Assembly: GCF_000214725.1 (NCBI RefSeq)
Contig: NC_015574.1
Location: forward strand, 186,001 to 250,000
Length of the DNA: 64,000 bases
Direction of reading: 5' to 3'
Origin: Methanobacterium paludis
Lineage (GTDB): Archaea > Methanobacteriota > Methanobacteria > Methanobacteriales > Methanobacteriaceae
Shown: one piece after another, positions 18,447 to 27,563 of the stretch
Layout of the letters: each line of letters opens with the position of its first letter
Position numbering within the stretch: position 1 is the stretch's first letter
Position numbers and translations under genes: made by a program
Notes under the pieces: generated by a model
Seen by the model: only the letters and a program-made list of their open reading frames with translations
The model's database searches: none
What the model was told of the DNA's origin: nothing

Positions 18447-19448
18447 TCATTTAGAAGTCTTCAGATCCAGGGTGTACCTTTTGATCTCACCGAGGATGTC
18501 CCTTGCGTAGTAGGATGCGAAAATTATTCCAAGGACACTTACAACCCAGAAAGATGCTAACCTATCGACCAGGGCGATACTGCCCGCTAAAGATCCAGAA
18601 ACTCCAAATAACACAAACAAACCTGTGAGAGATATTTCTATGGATCCCATTCCTCCAGGAAGGGCCGTTACGATGCCGACTATGTTAGCAAGTAGGAATA
18701 TGATCACAATGGCTGAAAAACTTATTTTAACGTTGAATGCGTAGAAAACAGTTAAAAGTCGGATACATTCGAGCAGCCAAGAAACTGCGGACAACGTAAA
18801 TACAAATGAAAGGTTTTTGAAGTTGCTGAAGGAATTGGTGTACTCGATCATTCCCCTCAATCCTGTTGTGAATTTGGTGTACAGGTTATCAAGTACTTCC
18901 TTTTTAATAGGTAACCTGCTTATTAATGGGTGAATTTTTTCATATATCCATAAACTGCTATCTTCCCTCCAATTTATGAAGTAAATAAGTAAAACAACAG
19001 TAAATGACGCTAATCCTCCAATTAATGCCATATAACGTATTTTGGGCATAAAATAGGATGCTAAAATAAGTAGTATGGCACATATTATAATGTCAAAGAA
19101 TCTTTCAGTAAGCCCTGCTGAAAGTCCCTCTGATAAACTTATCTTGTTGATCCTTTTGCCTGCCACTGCATTCATGAGTTCTCCTGCAGTTCTAGCAGGA
19201 CTGAAATTTCCTGCAAAAAGTCCAATAGTCTTTACAACGTAATTTTTTTTGAATTCATAGGGCTGTTTTATTATGAAACCCCACCTCACAGACCTCACAC
19301 CTATGACAACAAGATGGATTAAAACTGCAAGCAAGATAAGCCAGATATTTGCTGTTTTCACTGCAGTGATTATGTTCGATGGACCTATCCACAGTACCAG
19401 CAAAACTAAAAGGATTAAACTAACAAAAAGAACGTATAACTGTTTCAA
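18447..19448 (-). CDS. LPG-synthase-TM/flippase-like integral membrane protein
   Basis: A 333-residue protein with about eight membrane segments. It belongs to the AglD/UPF0104 family related to the membrane domain of lysyl-phosphatidylglycerol synthase. Typical segments are GNFSPARTAGELMNAVAG and the LPGGMGSIEISLTGLF motif. Members are thought to handle lipid-linked substrates. Its TTG start overlaps the stop of the upstream GT2 gene (TTGA), with GGAGAG at suitable distance. The pairing suggests the two work together on a lipid-linked sugar. Confidence 0.85.
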   Translation of the reverse strand: MKQLYVLFVSLILLVLLVLWIGPSNIITAVKTANIWLILLAVLIHLVVIGVRSVRWGFIIKQPYEFKKNYVVKTIGLFAGNFSPARTAGELMNAVAGKRINKISLSEGLSAGLTERFFDIIICAILLILASYFMPKIRYMALIGGLASFTVVLLIYFINWREDSSLWIYEKIHPLISRLPIKKEVLDNLYTKFTTGLRGMIEYTNSFSNFKNLSFVFTLSAVSWLLECIRLLTVFYAFNVKISFSAIVIIFLLANIVGIVTALPGGMGSIEISLTGLFVLFGVSGSLAGSIALVDRLASFWVVSVLGIIFASYYARDILGEIKRYTLDLKTSK

Positions 19449-20128
19449 AGTTTAATACTCTCCTTTAATTTCCTTAAAAGAATCATTAAAATGAAGAAAA
19501 TATAGTTCAATACACTTCTCCATGTGACATATGATTTTTCATCACCGTACTTACAGGATATTGATGCTTCTTCGATGGTTATATTATTTTTTGATGCCAC
19601 ATAAAACATTTCCGATTCATAGACATAATCATCGTATTTTATGTCTAAAAATAATTTTGCAGCATCATTTGAAATTGCTCTAAATCCACATTGGCTGTCT
19701 GTAAGAGTGTAACCTGTTACATAACGCATAAATTTGGTTGTAATGGCATTTGAAAGCTTTCTTTGTATAGGTATGTTTTCTGGTAAGTTTTTTTTGAATC
19801 TAGAACCTATTACAACCTCTGCTCCATTAATGGCAGAAGTTAAGGATGGAATATCGTTGGGGTCATGTTGGCCGTCTCCATCGAGCACAACAAAAGTATT
19901 GTATCCATGTTCCAATCCAGTTTTAAGACCTGTTTTTATGGCAGCGCCTTTACCTTCATTCTGTGGATGTTTAAATACTTCTGCACCAGCTTCCTTTGCA
20001 AGTTGGGAAGTCCTATCTGTTGAGCCGTCGTCAACCACCAGAACATCAGAATACGCTAAAGCAGTTTCTACAACATTTTTTATGGCTACTTCTTCGTTAT
20101 AAGCGGGAATTATTGTTATTAATTTCAT
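19445..20128 (-). CDS. glycosyltransferase family 2
   Basis: A 227-residue GT-A fold transferase of the dolichyl-phosphate-sugar synthase type. It shows IIPAYNEE at the N-terminus, VVDDGSTDRT near 35, the metal-binding LDGDGQHDPNDI near 82 and the SQCGFRAIS segment near 145. A C-terminal hydrophobic stretch (YIFFILMILL) may anchor it. It probably moves a sugar from a nucleotide donor to a polyprenyl phosphate for protein glycosylation or cell-wall precursors. It is translationally coupled to the flippase-like gene. Confidence 0.88.
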   Translation of the reverse strand: MKLITIIPAYNEEVAIKNVVETALAYSDVLVVDDGSTDRTSQLAKEAGAEVFKHPQNEGKGAAIKTGLKTGLEHGYNTFVVLDGDGQHDPNDIPSLTSAINGAEVVIGSRFKKNLPENIPIQRKLSNAITTKFMRYVTGYTLTDSQCGFRAISNDAAKLFLDIKYDDYVYESEMFYVASKNNITIEEASISCKYGDEKSYVTWRSVLNYIFFILMILLRKLKESIKL

Positions 20129-20493
20129 TTTAATTTCCTATCCATCATAATGATATATAAATTATCAAATATAGTTATCAAAATTATTAACGATCTTGAA
20201 ATGTGTATATTAGATATGTCATTCAATATTAAAATGCATGGAATATGGACATTTTATATAGATTTAAGGAAAATAAGCATTAACTATTATTTTTCGGTCA
20301 TTTTTGCGGTCATTATACATGTCTGTTAATTTTGAAGCGTACCGAAATCAAAGTTTTTCATTAAACTTTTTGAGAAATACCCTAATATTGATAACGGTAC
20401 AGATGAATTCTTTATATAAAAACATGCATAAACTAATAGGATACATCATTTGAGCAGTGAAATTAGTTTTATGATTTTGAAGGAAGTGCAGAT
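20129..20493 (+). promoter_or_regulatory. divergent spacer with glmM promoter
   Basis: AT-rich 365-base spacer between the divergent GT2 and glmM genes. A TATA-like TTTATATAAAAAC lies at 20411-20423, with ATTGATAACGGTA (20387-20399) just upstream. A short direct repeat, CGGTCATT, occurs at 20295 and about 20307. Confidence 0.4.
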
Positions 20494-21843
20494 ATGAAAC
20501 GTTTATTTGGAACCTTTGGGGTTAGAAGAATTGCTAATAAAGAATTAACGCCTGAATTCGCATCAAAACTCGCAGCGGCATATGGAACAATTGTAAAGGG
20601 TAAAGTGGCTGTTGGGGGAGACACAAGAACATCCACAAGTATGATAAAACATGCAGTAATTTCAGGTCTCCTATCATCTGGTTGTGACGTCATTGATCTG
20701 GGAGTTCTACCAACTCCTACAGTTCAGTTTGCTGTTAGAAATTATTATGATGGCGGGGTGATGATAACAGCTTCTCACAATCCTCCAAAATATAATGGAA
20801 TAAAGTTCGTGGATTCAGATGGGATAGGAATCCCCGAGGATATGGAAGAAAAAATAGAAGGCATGTTTTTTGATGAAAACCCCGATCGTGTGTCATGGAA
20901 CAAGATAGGGGAAATTTCAGAAAACTCTGGAATCATAGAGGAATATATTGAAAATGTTATAGACCGTGTTGACAGCGGTGCAATTGCGGATGCGAAGTTG
21001 AAGGTTGTTGTGGACTGTGGAAGTGGTGCAGCATGCTTTACAACGCCATATCTTTTAAGAAGGCTGGGGTGTGATGTTACCACTATGAACTGTCAGCCCG
21101 ATGGATATTTCCCAGGAAGAAACCCGGAACCAACGGCAGAAAACCTTGAAGAGCTCATGAAAGTTGTTAAAGCAACAGGAGCAGACCTTGGGATAGCCCA
21201 CGATGGTGATGCGGACCGTACAATATGTATAGATGAGAAGGGGAACTTCGTTTTTGGTGACAAGACCTTCACTCTGGTTGAAAAACACATGCTGATGGAA
21301 AACAGAGGAGGTACCATTGTTACAACGGTTGCAACATCATCTGCAATCTACGACATAGCAAAAGAATACGGTGGTGAAGTTATAGCAACCAAAGTTGGAG
21401 ATTTGGTTGTTGCAAGGGAACTTAAAAATGTGAATGGCCTCTTCGGCGGTGAAGAAAATGGTGGCTTAATCTTCCCAGACTTTGTCTACGGAAGGGATGC
21501 AGCACTTGCAACGGCTAAAATCGTTGAGATAATTGCAAAGGAGAAAAAACCACTTTCAAAACTTATATCTGAACTCCCATTATATTATTCAGAGAAGATG
21601 AAGGTAGAATGTCCAGACAACCGCAAAGTTGAGGTCATGAATAAGATCGCAGAGGCAACCCAAAAACATGAAGTTGATACAACTGACGGTGTTAAAATAT
21701 TCACAGAGGATGGCTGGGTTATAATAAGACCTTCAGGAACAGAGCCAATATTCAGATGTTTTGCAGAGGCCCAAAAACATGCAGACGCTAAAAAAATGGC
21801 TGAATGGGGTATAACACTAGTTAAAGACCATTTGAAATCCTGA
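20494..21843 (+). CDS. glmM: phosphoglucosamine mutase
   Basis: Alpha-D-phosphohexomutase, 449 residues, that interconverts glucosamine-6-phosphate and glucosamine-1-phosphate on the way to UDP-GlcNAc for pseudomurein and glycoproteins. The phosphoserine loop is TASHNPPKYNGIKF near 90-103. The metal loop is DGDADR near 235-240, the sugar loop GEENGGLIFPDFV is near 315, and the phosphate-binding RPSGTEPIFR is near 410-420. GGAAGTG precedes the ATG. Archaeal members may also act on phosphomannose or phosphoglucose. Confidence 0.9.
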   Translation: MKRLFGTFGVRRIANKELTPEFASKLAAAYGTIVKGKVAVGGDTRTSTSMIKHAVISGLLSSGCDVIDLGVLPTPTVQFAVRNYYDGGVMITASHNPPKYNGIKFVDSDGIGIPEDMEEKIEGMFFDENPDRVSWNKIGEISENSGIIEEYIENVIDRVDSGAIADAKLKVVVDCGSGAACFTTPYLLRRLGCDVTTMNCQPDGYFPGRNPEPTAENLEELMKVVKATGADLGIAHDGDADRTICIDEKGNFVFGDKTFTLVEKHMLMENRGGTIVTTVATSSAIYDIAKEYGGEVIATKVGDLVVARELKNVNGLFGGEENGGLIFPDFVYGRDAALATAKIVEIIAKEKKPLSKLISELPLYYSEKMKVECPDNRKVEVMNKIAEATQKHEVDTTDGVKIFTEDGWVIIRPSGTEPIFRCFAEAQKHADAKKMAEWGITLVKDHLKS

Positions 21844-22048
21844 AAATTTTTACCATTTTATTTTATCATTCCCATACTTTTTCGTTTTTTTTGTTCTTGA
21901 TACTCTTTGCATCGTTATTTTTTTAATTTTGACGTTAAAATTCGTTTATCAATAAAATAAGTATTAGATATAATATAAATTGTTTTAAATTGTTTAAGAA
22001 GGAATATAATTTTTAATGAAATTTAATAGAAATAAAGGTTAATAGAAG

Positions 22049-22255
22049 TTAATCATAAAAACCATAGAATCGGGAGCAGTAATCGCACATTGGGTATTTA
22101 TCGTATTTGTAGTGGCTTGAATCATCCTTGTTTATATCGAATTTCTTATTGCAGAAGTAGCATGTTTCTATCTTTTCAGGATTTTTTTTGCTGTTTTCAT
22201 CTCCTTCACATGGAGTTTCGTGATTTTTCGTGGATTTTATTTGGAACACCCCCAT
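22049..22255 (-). CDS. small zinc-finger protein, unknown function
   Basis: A 68-residue protein with two CX2C knuckles, CYFC (about 32-35) and CDYC (about 57-60), 21 residues apart, which should bind one zinc ion. The N-terminal 30 residues are polar and probably unstructured. I recognise no family beyond the zinc-ribbon pattern. It is divergent from the archaeoflavoprotein gene and convergent with glmM. No clear ribosome-binding site precedes the ATG. Confidence 0.6.
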   Translation of the reverse strand: MGVFQIKSTKNHETPCEGDENSKKNPEKIETCYFCNKKFDINKDDSSHYKYDKYPMCDYCSRFYGFYD

Positions 22256-22457
22256 AAAGTAAAGAATAGTTCTAATTTCAGTTTTTTAATTCAATTTGGG
22301 ATTTTTAATGCGTTTATCCCACATGATCTTTAACTATTCATTAGTAACTCTCTACTTTAGGTTATATAATTTTTGTAGAACTATTAGTAGAAATTTGTAG
22401 AATCAAATTTTACTTAATGGAAAAATAGATTTATGTAGTAAAAACATAAAATTTCTT

Positions 22458-23027
22458 ATGATAAAAAAAGGGAAAAGAAGGAAGATAGCATGGGGCATCA
22501 CTGGAAGTGGTGAGAAATTAGTTGAAACAGTGGAAATCATGGAAAAAATGAAGGAAAAATATAAAAAAGAATTTGATGTAAGGGTTTTCGTTTCAAAGGC
22601 AGGGGACCAGGTGTTGAAGTACTACAACTTATCCAATACGCTTGAAACAATATTTGACAAAACTTGGACTGAAATAAATGCTAATGCACCATTTTTAGCC
22701 GGCCAAATACAGCTTGGAAGTTTTGAATTCTTACTTCTGGCTCCTGCTACTTCTAACACTGTTGCAAAAATTTCGTTGCGTATAGCAGATACTCTACTTA
22801 CAAATGCAGCTATTATGGGTCAAAAAACATCAACACCCATTTACATAATGCCCACAGACTTTCGAGAGGGAACAGTGACCACTAAACTCCCAAACGGGCG
22901 TGATCTCGATCTTAAGATAACCCGGGCGGATGCTGAACATGTTGAAAAGCTGGCAGGTATGGAAAATACATTTGTATTTGAATATCCCGATGATATTCCC
23001 ATAATTTTCAAAAAATATTCTGTTTAA
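22458..23027 (+). CDS. afpA: archaeoflavoprotein (AfpA-like)
   Basis: A 189-residue flavoprotein of the fold shared with dihydromethanopterin reductase and phosphopantothenoylcysteine decarboxylase. It shows IAWGITGSGE near the N-terminus, the LLLAPATSNTVAKISLRIADTLLTNA flavin-binding region and the PIYIMPTD strand. AfpA accepts electrons from ferredoxin in Archaeoglobus; its partner there is an iron-sulfur flavoprotein. The physiological role here is unknown. The start lacks a strong ribosome-binding site, so the message may be leaderless. Confidence 0.75.
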   Translation: MIKKGKRRKIAWGITGSGEKLVETVEIMEKMKEKYKKEFDVRVFVSKAGDQVLKYYNLSNTLETIFDKTWTEINANAPFLAGQIQLGSFEFLLLAPATSNTVAKISLRIADTLLTNAAIMGQKTSTPIYIMPTDFREGTVTTKLPNGRDLDLKITRADAEHVEKLAGMENTFVFEYPDDIPIIFKKYSV

Positions 23028-23050
23028 GAGGTTAAGGAATAGATTATGTA

Positions 23051-23377
23051 TTAAATTAACTTTCTTAAATGTTGCACTGTAACACCGAATTTATACCATC
23101 CTTCCTCTTCTTCCTCGTTTATGGGAGAAACACCCCTGAAATAGTGCTCAATTTCACCAGTACCTGCTATATTCATGTATAAAGGTTCCATGTCATCTAT
23201 ATTGTCAAAAAATTCATAAATATCCTTTAAATTTTCTTTTGGAGCTCTGAAATTTATTACCAACAATCCCTGACCTTTATCTTGAAGTTTAACATATTCA
23301 TCACTTACTTCAAACTCATCTTCACCTGTTCTCTTATTTCCACCACTTCTACGAAAAAGCACAGTTGATTCTCCCAT
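23051..23377 (-). CDS. conserved-looking protein of unknown function
   Basis: A 108-residue soluble acidic protein that I cannot assign. The middle reads as alternating strand and helix (GLLVINFRAP, then KDIYEFFDNIDDM), and an acidic run NEEEEEGW lies near 87-94. GGGGGTT precedes the ATG, which supports translation. It ends 24 bases from the convergent archaeoflavoprotein stop and follows the adenosine-specific kinase region on the same strand with a 180-base gap. Codon use looks native. Confidence 0.65.
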   Translation of the reverse strand: MGESTVLFRRSGGNKRTGEDEFEVSDEYVKLQDKGQGLLVINFRAPKENLKDIYEFFDNIDDMEPLYMNIAGTGEIEHYFRGVSPINEEEEEGWYKFGVTVQHLRKLI

Positions 23378-23557
23378 AATTAACCCCCTTCTTAACCATT
23401 GGATTTTTTTATCTGATAATATTTTTGTAGCTAAAAGTATAAATTTTTTTCACAGAAACTTTCAGTGTTGAAAAAAGAAGGTCTATGGGGCTTTATTAAA
23501 TAAAAAAATAGTGAATTTATAGGTTTATTATCCTAAAATTGAAGGTTTTAGTATCGG

Positions 23558-24046
23558 TCAGAATTTGTAACCGATGCTTCTAAGGAAGGCTTTCCTCTGA
23601 TTCACGTCTTCTTCAGTTTCAATTCCTTTAGGTATAAATCCATCTACAACTCCAATTATGCCTCTACCCTGCTCCGTTTCAACTATTAAAACTTCAACGG
23701 GGTTAGATGTGGCACAAAATAGGTTTACAACTTCTGGCACGCTTTTTATACGTTGTGTGACGTTGATTGGAAAGGCATTTTTGAGGTATATGAGAAACGA
23801 GTGTCCGCACCCGATTTCAAGCATCTTGTTGCTGGCAATTTTCACCAGCTCTTTGTTGTTGCCAGCACATCTTACAAGACAGTCGCCTGATGCCTCTCCA
23901 AAAGCGATACCAAACTCTGCCTGGGGAACTGTGTTAAAAATAGCTTCATAAAGGTCTTCAACTGTTTTTATGAAATGGCTCTGTCCAAGGATTATGTTGC
24001 AGTCATCTGGAACCTCTAATTTAACAATTTTAATTTCTAAATCCAT
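23558..24046 (-). CDS. adenosine-specific kinase family protein
   Basis: A 162-residue protein of the archaeal adenosine-specific kinase family (PF04008). The family signatures seen are LGQSHFIKTVEDLYEA, FGIAFGEASGDCLVR, GCGHSFLIYL, FCATSNPVEV and GRGIIGVVDG. Crystal-structure work on the Pyrobaculum member gave the family its name; the in vivo reaction is not firmly established. GGAGGAG precedes the ATG. Length is as expected and no residue in the conserved blocks looks disturbed. Confidence 0.85.
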   Translation of the reverse strand: MDLEIKIVKLEVPDDCNIILGQSHFIKTVEDLYEAIFNTVPQAEFGIAFGEASGDCLVRCAGNNKELVKIASNKMLEIGCGHSFLIYLKNAFPINVTQRIKSVPEVVNLFCATSNPVEVLIVETEQGRGIIGVVDGFIPKGIETEEDVNQRKAFLRSIGYKF

Positions 24047-24140
24047 TAAAACTCCTCCATGCTTAATATGATCCTTAAGGTAATTTAATTTAACTTCGCA
24101 TAATCCAAGATATCTGTGATTGGGATGTGATGTAAATAAG

Positions 24141-24176
24141 CAGTTTTAAAAACAGTTTTAAAAACAGTTTTTAAGG
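24141..24176. repeat. 12-bp tandem repeat, three units
   Basis: CAGTTTTAAAAA occurs twice head to tail (24141-24152, 24153-24164), followed by the variant CAGTTTTTAAGG (24165-24176). A further GACAGTTTTTAAG lies about 40 bases downstream. The array sits upstream of the adenosine-specific kinase and after the 7TM kinase, both on the minus strand. Confidence 0.6.
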
Positions 24177-24312
24177 GTTTTAATCAGTATTTAGCTAGAT
24201 TTTGGACAGTTTTTAAGCATATCCCAAGTCAAATGTAAATCCAATTCTTATAAAAAAAGATTAATATTATCTAGGAGTAGACATGAAACACTAGAACACG
24301 AAACAATTCCCA

Positions 24313-26373
24313 TCATGTAAAAGTAATCCTGAATTCGGTCCTTCCTTCAGTTATAAGTTCTAATTCCCCGTCAATTTGGTCTGTTAGGCTTGTTATTAAA
24401 CGCATTCCTAAAGTATCTGTATTTCTAAAGTCCATATCTTCCGGGAAACCTATACCTGTATCAATCACAGTTAAAACGTTTTCATCATTATTATTTCTAA
24501 AAAAACCGATTTCTATTTCTCCATGCATCCCTTTGGGAAATGCATGTTTCACTGAGTTGGTCACAAGTTCGTTTAAAATGAGTCCGCAGGGGATTGCTGT
24601 GTTTATGTCCAGTAATATACTGTCAACATTTATTTTAAGCTTAATAACGGTTATATTTACTCCATATGAGCTGAACAGTCCTGATGCCAGGTTTTTGATG
24701 TAATCCCCAAAGTTGATGCGTGCAAAGTTTTCTGATTGGTATAATTTTTCATGGATCATTGCCATGGATTTAACCCTATTTTGACTTTCTTTAAAAACAT
24801 TCTGAGCTTCTTTATCTTCAATGTAACCAGACTGAAGGTTCAGGAGGCTTGAGACAATTTGGAGGTTGTTTTTAACACGGTGGTGGATTTCCTTTAAGAG
24901 AACATCCTTCTCTTCAAGGGAAGCTTTTATCTGTGCTTCTGTTTTTTTGTGATGTGTTATGTCTCTGGTTGTTGTCAGGAATGCAAAGGGTTCTCCGTCA
25001 ATGTTTTTAATAAGTGTTGCATTTAATTCTCCTATAAACTGTTTACCATCCTTTTTCTTCATAATGTACTCTAAATTTCTTAAAATGCCCCTTTGGATGG
25101 TTTTTTGCATGTCTAAACCGGCTTTTTGGTGGTCTTCAGGGGTTATTAATTCAAGGATGTTTTTCCCAAGCAGTTCATCAGGGGTTTCATATTCGTGCAT
25201 TTCAAGGGCTCTTGGGGATAAGTAGGTAATTTTACCTGCCATATCTGTTGTAACAACAGAATCAGGGTCTGTTTTTACCAAAGTTTTGTAGAGTTCCTCA
25301 GTTTTGTGAAGCGCCGTCATCATATTTTTCTTTTCAGTTAAATCACTTCCAATACATACAATTCCAAGTGGCTCATCGTCTATGATTTTAATACCTGATA
25401 CAGACAGGAGTACGGGTATAATTTTGTTATTTTTTGCCTTTAATTTGGTTTCAAAAGTTTTTACGTCTCCATTTTCCATCTGATCTTCATTTAAATTTTT
25501 TAAAATCTTATCTAACGTTTTTTCATCCTTAAAAATAAATTGTAATGGTTTACCCTTAATTTTTTCTTCAGAGTATCCTAAAAGTTTTAAAGATGCGTTG
25601 TTCACTGTTACTATCCTTTTTTTAGGGTTTAATATGATAAGGAAGTTAGACATGGTGGCTATTATTTTATCTGCAGCCATTGCAGGTGTAAGAATAGGGA
25701 AATGATACTTATAGATTCCGTAAGCAATAAACAGGAGTCCTATAGTTATACTTGTCATTGTGAGTTCTGGAACTCTTATTGATACCAATGGGAAAATAAG
25801 ATCGCTTATTAAGCTAATAATTAGGGGAATGTAGAGACCTATGAATATGTACTTGGTCTGCTTTTTTTCCATGGGTTTTGTGGTCTTCGAGTAATATAAG
25901 AAGAATAGGGCGGCAGCTGTGAACCCTCCAAACATACTCCATAGACTCATTATCCCAAATAAAGTTGGATCAAATGGCACGGTGTAGGTCCAACCCCAAT
26001 ATTCTCTTAAAGCTCCGTTTATGATTAGATCAGTTGTGAGTCCCAGCCCCGAGAGTATTATGGCGGGTAGATACACCAGGTAAATCATTTTACTTTTAAG
26101 GAAGTCGCGTTTTTCTGTGAAGATTAATGCTATATGCAGCAGTAAAGCAGGTACAAATGGCCATAAGGTACTTAATTTTAACCAGAAGTAAGCGGTGCTT
26201 GCATTTTCAGCCTGCCGATATCCAAATTCTGTGAAAGCCAGAAATCCAACAAATATACATAAAATTGCAATCAGCTTATTTAGTTGGCTTTTAGGATTCT
26301 TGTAGTAAATGAAGTTCCCTAAAAAGATGCATATCACCGATGCGAGCAGAGATATGACGGCATATATGTTCAT
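24313..26373 (-). CDS. 7TM-PAS sensor histidine kinase
   Basis: A 686-residue membrane sensor kinase. The N-terminal 7TM histidine-kinase sensor region (about 1-230) is followed by two PAS domains (about 235-355 and 360-480), a HisKA_2 helix with an intact EIHHRVKNNLQ phosphoacceptor motif (about 494-504) and a HATPase domain. The HATPase shows the N box LNELVTNSVKHAF and the G box DTGIGFPE. GAGGA precedes the ATG. No response regulator is nearby; methanogen kinases are often orphans. Its C-terminal half resembles the kinase at 13.0 kb closely enough that the two are probably paralogues. Confidence 0.92.
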   Translation of the reverse strand: MNIYAVISLLASVICIFLGNFIYYKNPKSQLNKLIAILCIFVGFLAFTEFGYRQAENASTAYFWLKLSTLWPFVPALLLHIALIFTEKRDFLKSKMIYLVYLPAIILSGLGLTTDLIINGALREYWGWTYTVPFDPTLFGIMSLWSMFGGFTAAALFFLYYSKTTKPMEKKQTKYIFIGLYIPLIISLISDLIFPLVSIRVPELTMTSITIGLLFIAYGIYKYHFPILTPAMAADKIIATMSNFLIILNPKKRIVTVNNASLKLLGYSEEKIKGKPLQFIFKDEKTLDKILKNLNEDQMENGDVKTFETKLKAKNNKIIPVLLSVSGIKIIDDEPLGIVCIGSDLTEKKNMMTALHKTEELYKTLVKTDPDSVVTTDMAGKITYLSPRALEMHEYETPDELLGKNILELITPEDHQKAGLDMQKTIQRGILRNLEYIMKKKDGKQFIGELNATLIKNIDGEPFAFLTTTRDITHHKKTEAQIKASLEEKDVLLKEIHHRVKNNLQIVSSLLNLQSGYIEDKEAQNVFKESQNRVKSMAMIHEKLYQSENFARINFGDYIKNLASGLFSSYGVNITVIKLKINVDSILLDINTAIPCGLILNELVTNSVKHAFPKGMHGEIEIGFFRNNNDENVLTVIDTGIGFPEDMDFRNTDTLGMRLITSLTDQIDGELELITEGRTEFRITFT

Positions 26374-26964
26374 AGTGTGTCCTCAATTAAAACTAAAATC
26401 ACAGGTTAAACTTGCAAGTTTTCCATTTAGTATCATTGTTACTGTTTTATCTGTTAATTTTATTCATGCTTTGTTATTCATTCTTATTTAAAAAAGATTA
26501 TTGTAGTTTATACAGTATAAATCATATAATATAAACTTTATTTAACTTCTCCTAGAATAAAAAAAATTTTCTAACGATAATGTTCTACGATCATTATATA
26601 TATCAGATTTTCATAAATTGTCATTAACAATCATTATAATTTAATCCTTTTTGTATTATTTAATGATCAAAAATAGGAACAAATGAGAATACAATATTAT
26701 TGGGTAGAACTAATATGTTTTAAAAAATTAAAAAACAACAAACAGGAAAACAGATGATCTATGAGATCATCTTTGTATTGTTGCTTGATGAATTGAATTT
26801 ACCAAAGTATTAAACTCGGTAAAAAATAAGCCAAAGACTGGGTTTTGAATTAAATTGTCAAACCATCAAAAAATATAGTAGGAATGCCATAATTATAACA
26901 ATCAAATATAAAATTCATATATTAAATTCACATTGTCATTTTGAGAGCTAGATGAGGTTTCAAC
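26374..26964. other. divergent spacer between kinase and XRE-cupin gene
   Basis: A 591-base AT-rich gap with several GATCAT/ATGATC words and one strong palindrome (26752-26772). No small gene is well supported; a 24-codon frame from about 26683 overlaps the palindrome and was not accepted. Confidence 0.5.
26752..26772. promoter_or_regulatory. perfect 9+9 bp palindrome upstream of the XRE regulator
   Basis: AGATGATCT (26752-26760) and its exact inverse AGATCATCT (26764-26772) are separated by ATG. The site lies about 190 bases before the XRE-cupin gene. Its symmetry suits a dimeric regulator; it could also form a short RNA hairpin. Weaker complementarity continues outward (CAACAA on the left, TTGTTG on the right). 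Confidence 0.45.
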
Positions 26965-27519
26965 ATGAAAGAAAAAATGAGAGAAATTGCTTTACGTATT
27001 TCAGAGTTGAGAGAACTGTCTGAAATTGGTGCCGAGGAGATGGCACAATATCTGAACATACCAATTGAAACTTACAAACAGTATGAAGATGGGATCTATG
27101 ACATCCCTGCAAGTATTCTGTATGAAATTGCCCACAAGTTGAATGTGGACATGGGCCTTTTACTTACCGGTGAAGAAACCAGAATGCATATATTCACCGT
27201 GACAAGGAAGGGGAAGGGTGTCAAGGTTGATAGGAGAAAACAGTACAAGTACGAGAACCTCGCCGAAAAATTCATTCACAAAAAAGCGGAGCCATTCGTT
27301 GTGACAGTTGAACCTAGAGCTGATGGCAGCAAACCATCAACCAACTCACATCCCGGTCAGGAGTTTAACTATGTTATAATGGGCTCTTTGAAGTTGTACA
27401 TTCACGAAAATGAGATAATACTCGAAAAAGGAGACTCAGTATTTTTTGATTCAACATATGAACATGCAATGGAAGCATTAAACAATAAAACTGCTAAATT
27501 CCTTGCAATAGTGATGTAA
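26965..27519 (+). CDS. XRE-family HTH regulator with cupin domain
   Basis: A 184-residue regulator. The N-terminal helix-turn-helix (about 8-65) contains IGAEEMAQYLNIPIETYKQYEDG, and a C-terminal cupin (about 110-184) contains HPGQEFNYVIMGSLKLYI and KGDSVFFDSTYEHAMEA. Such proteins sense a small ligand through the cupin. It lies 44 bases before the acyl-CoA synthetase and vorCBA, so it probably controls this acyl-CoA/2-oxoacid operon and may sense an intermediate of it. GAGGT precedes the ATG. A perfect palindrome upstream is a candidate autoregulatory site. Confidence 0.88.
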   Translation: MKEKMREIALRISELRELSEIGAEEMAQYLNIPIETYKQYEDGIYDIPASILYEIAHKLNVDMGLLLTGEETRMHIFTVTRKGKGVKVDRRKQYKYENLAEKFIHKKAEPFVVTVEPRADGSKPSTNSHPGQEFNYVIMGSLKLYIHENEIILEKGDSVFFDSTYEHAMEALNNKTAKFLAIVM

Positions 27520-27563
27520 AAATTCTTGCAATTAATAAAATCATTAAATGGAAAGTGGTATTG

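Noticed and set aside
24141..24176. CRISPR-like array
   Set aside because: Units are 12 bases, directly adjacent, without spacers and with no cas genes near; it is a simple tandem repeat.
26683..26757. 24-codon open frame in the kinase/XRE spacer
   Set aside because: AT-driven lysine and asparagine content, and it runs into the palindrome; chance is more likely.
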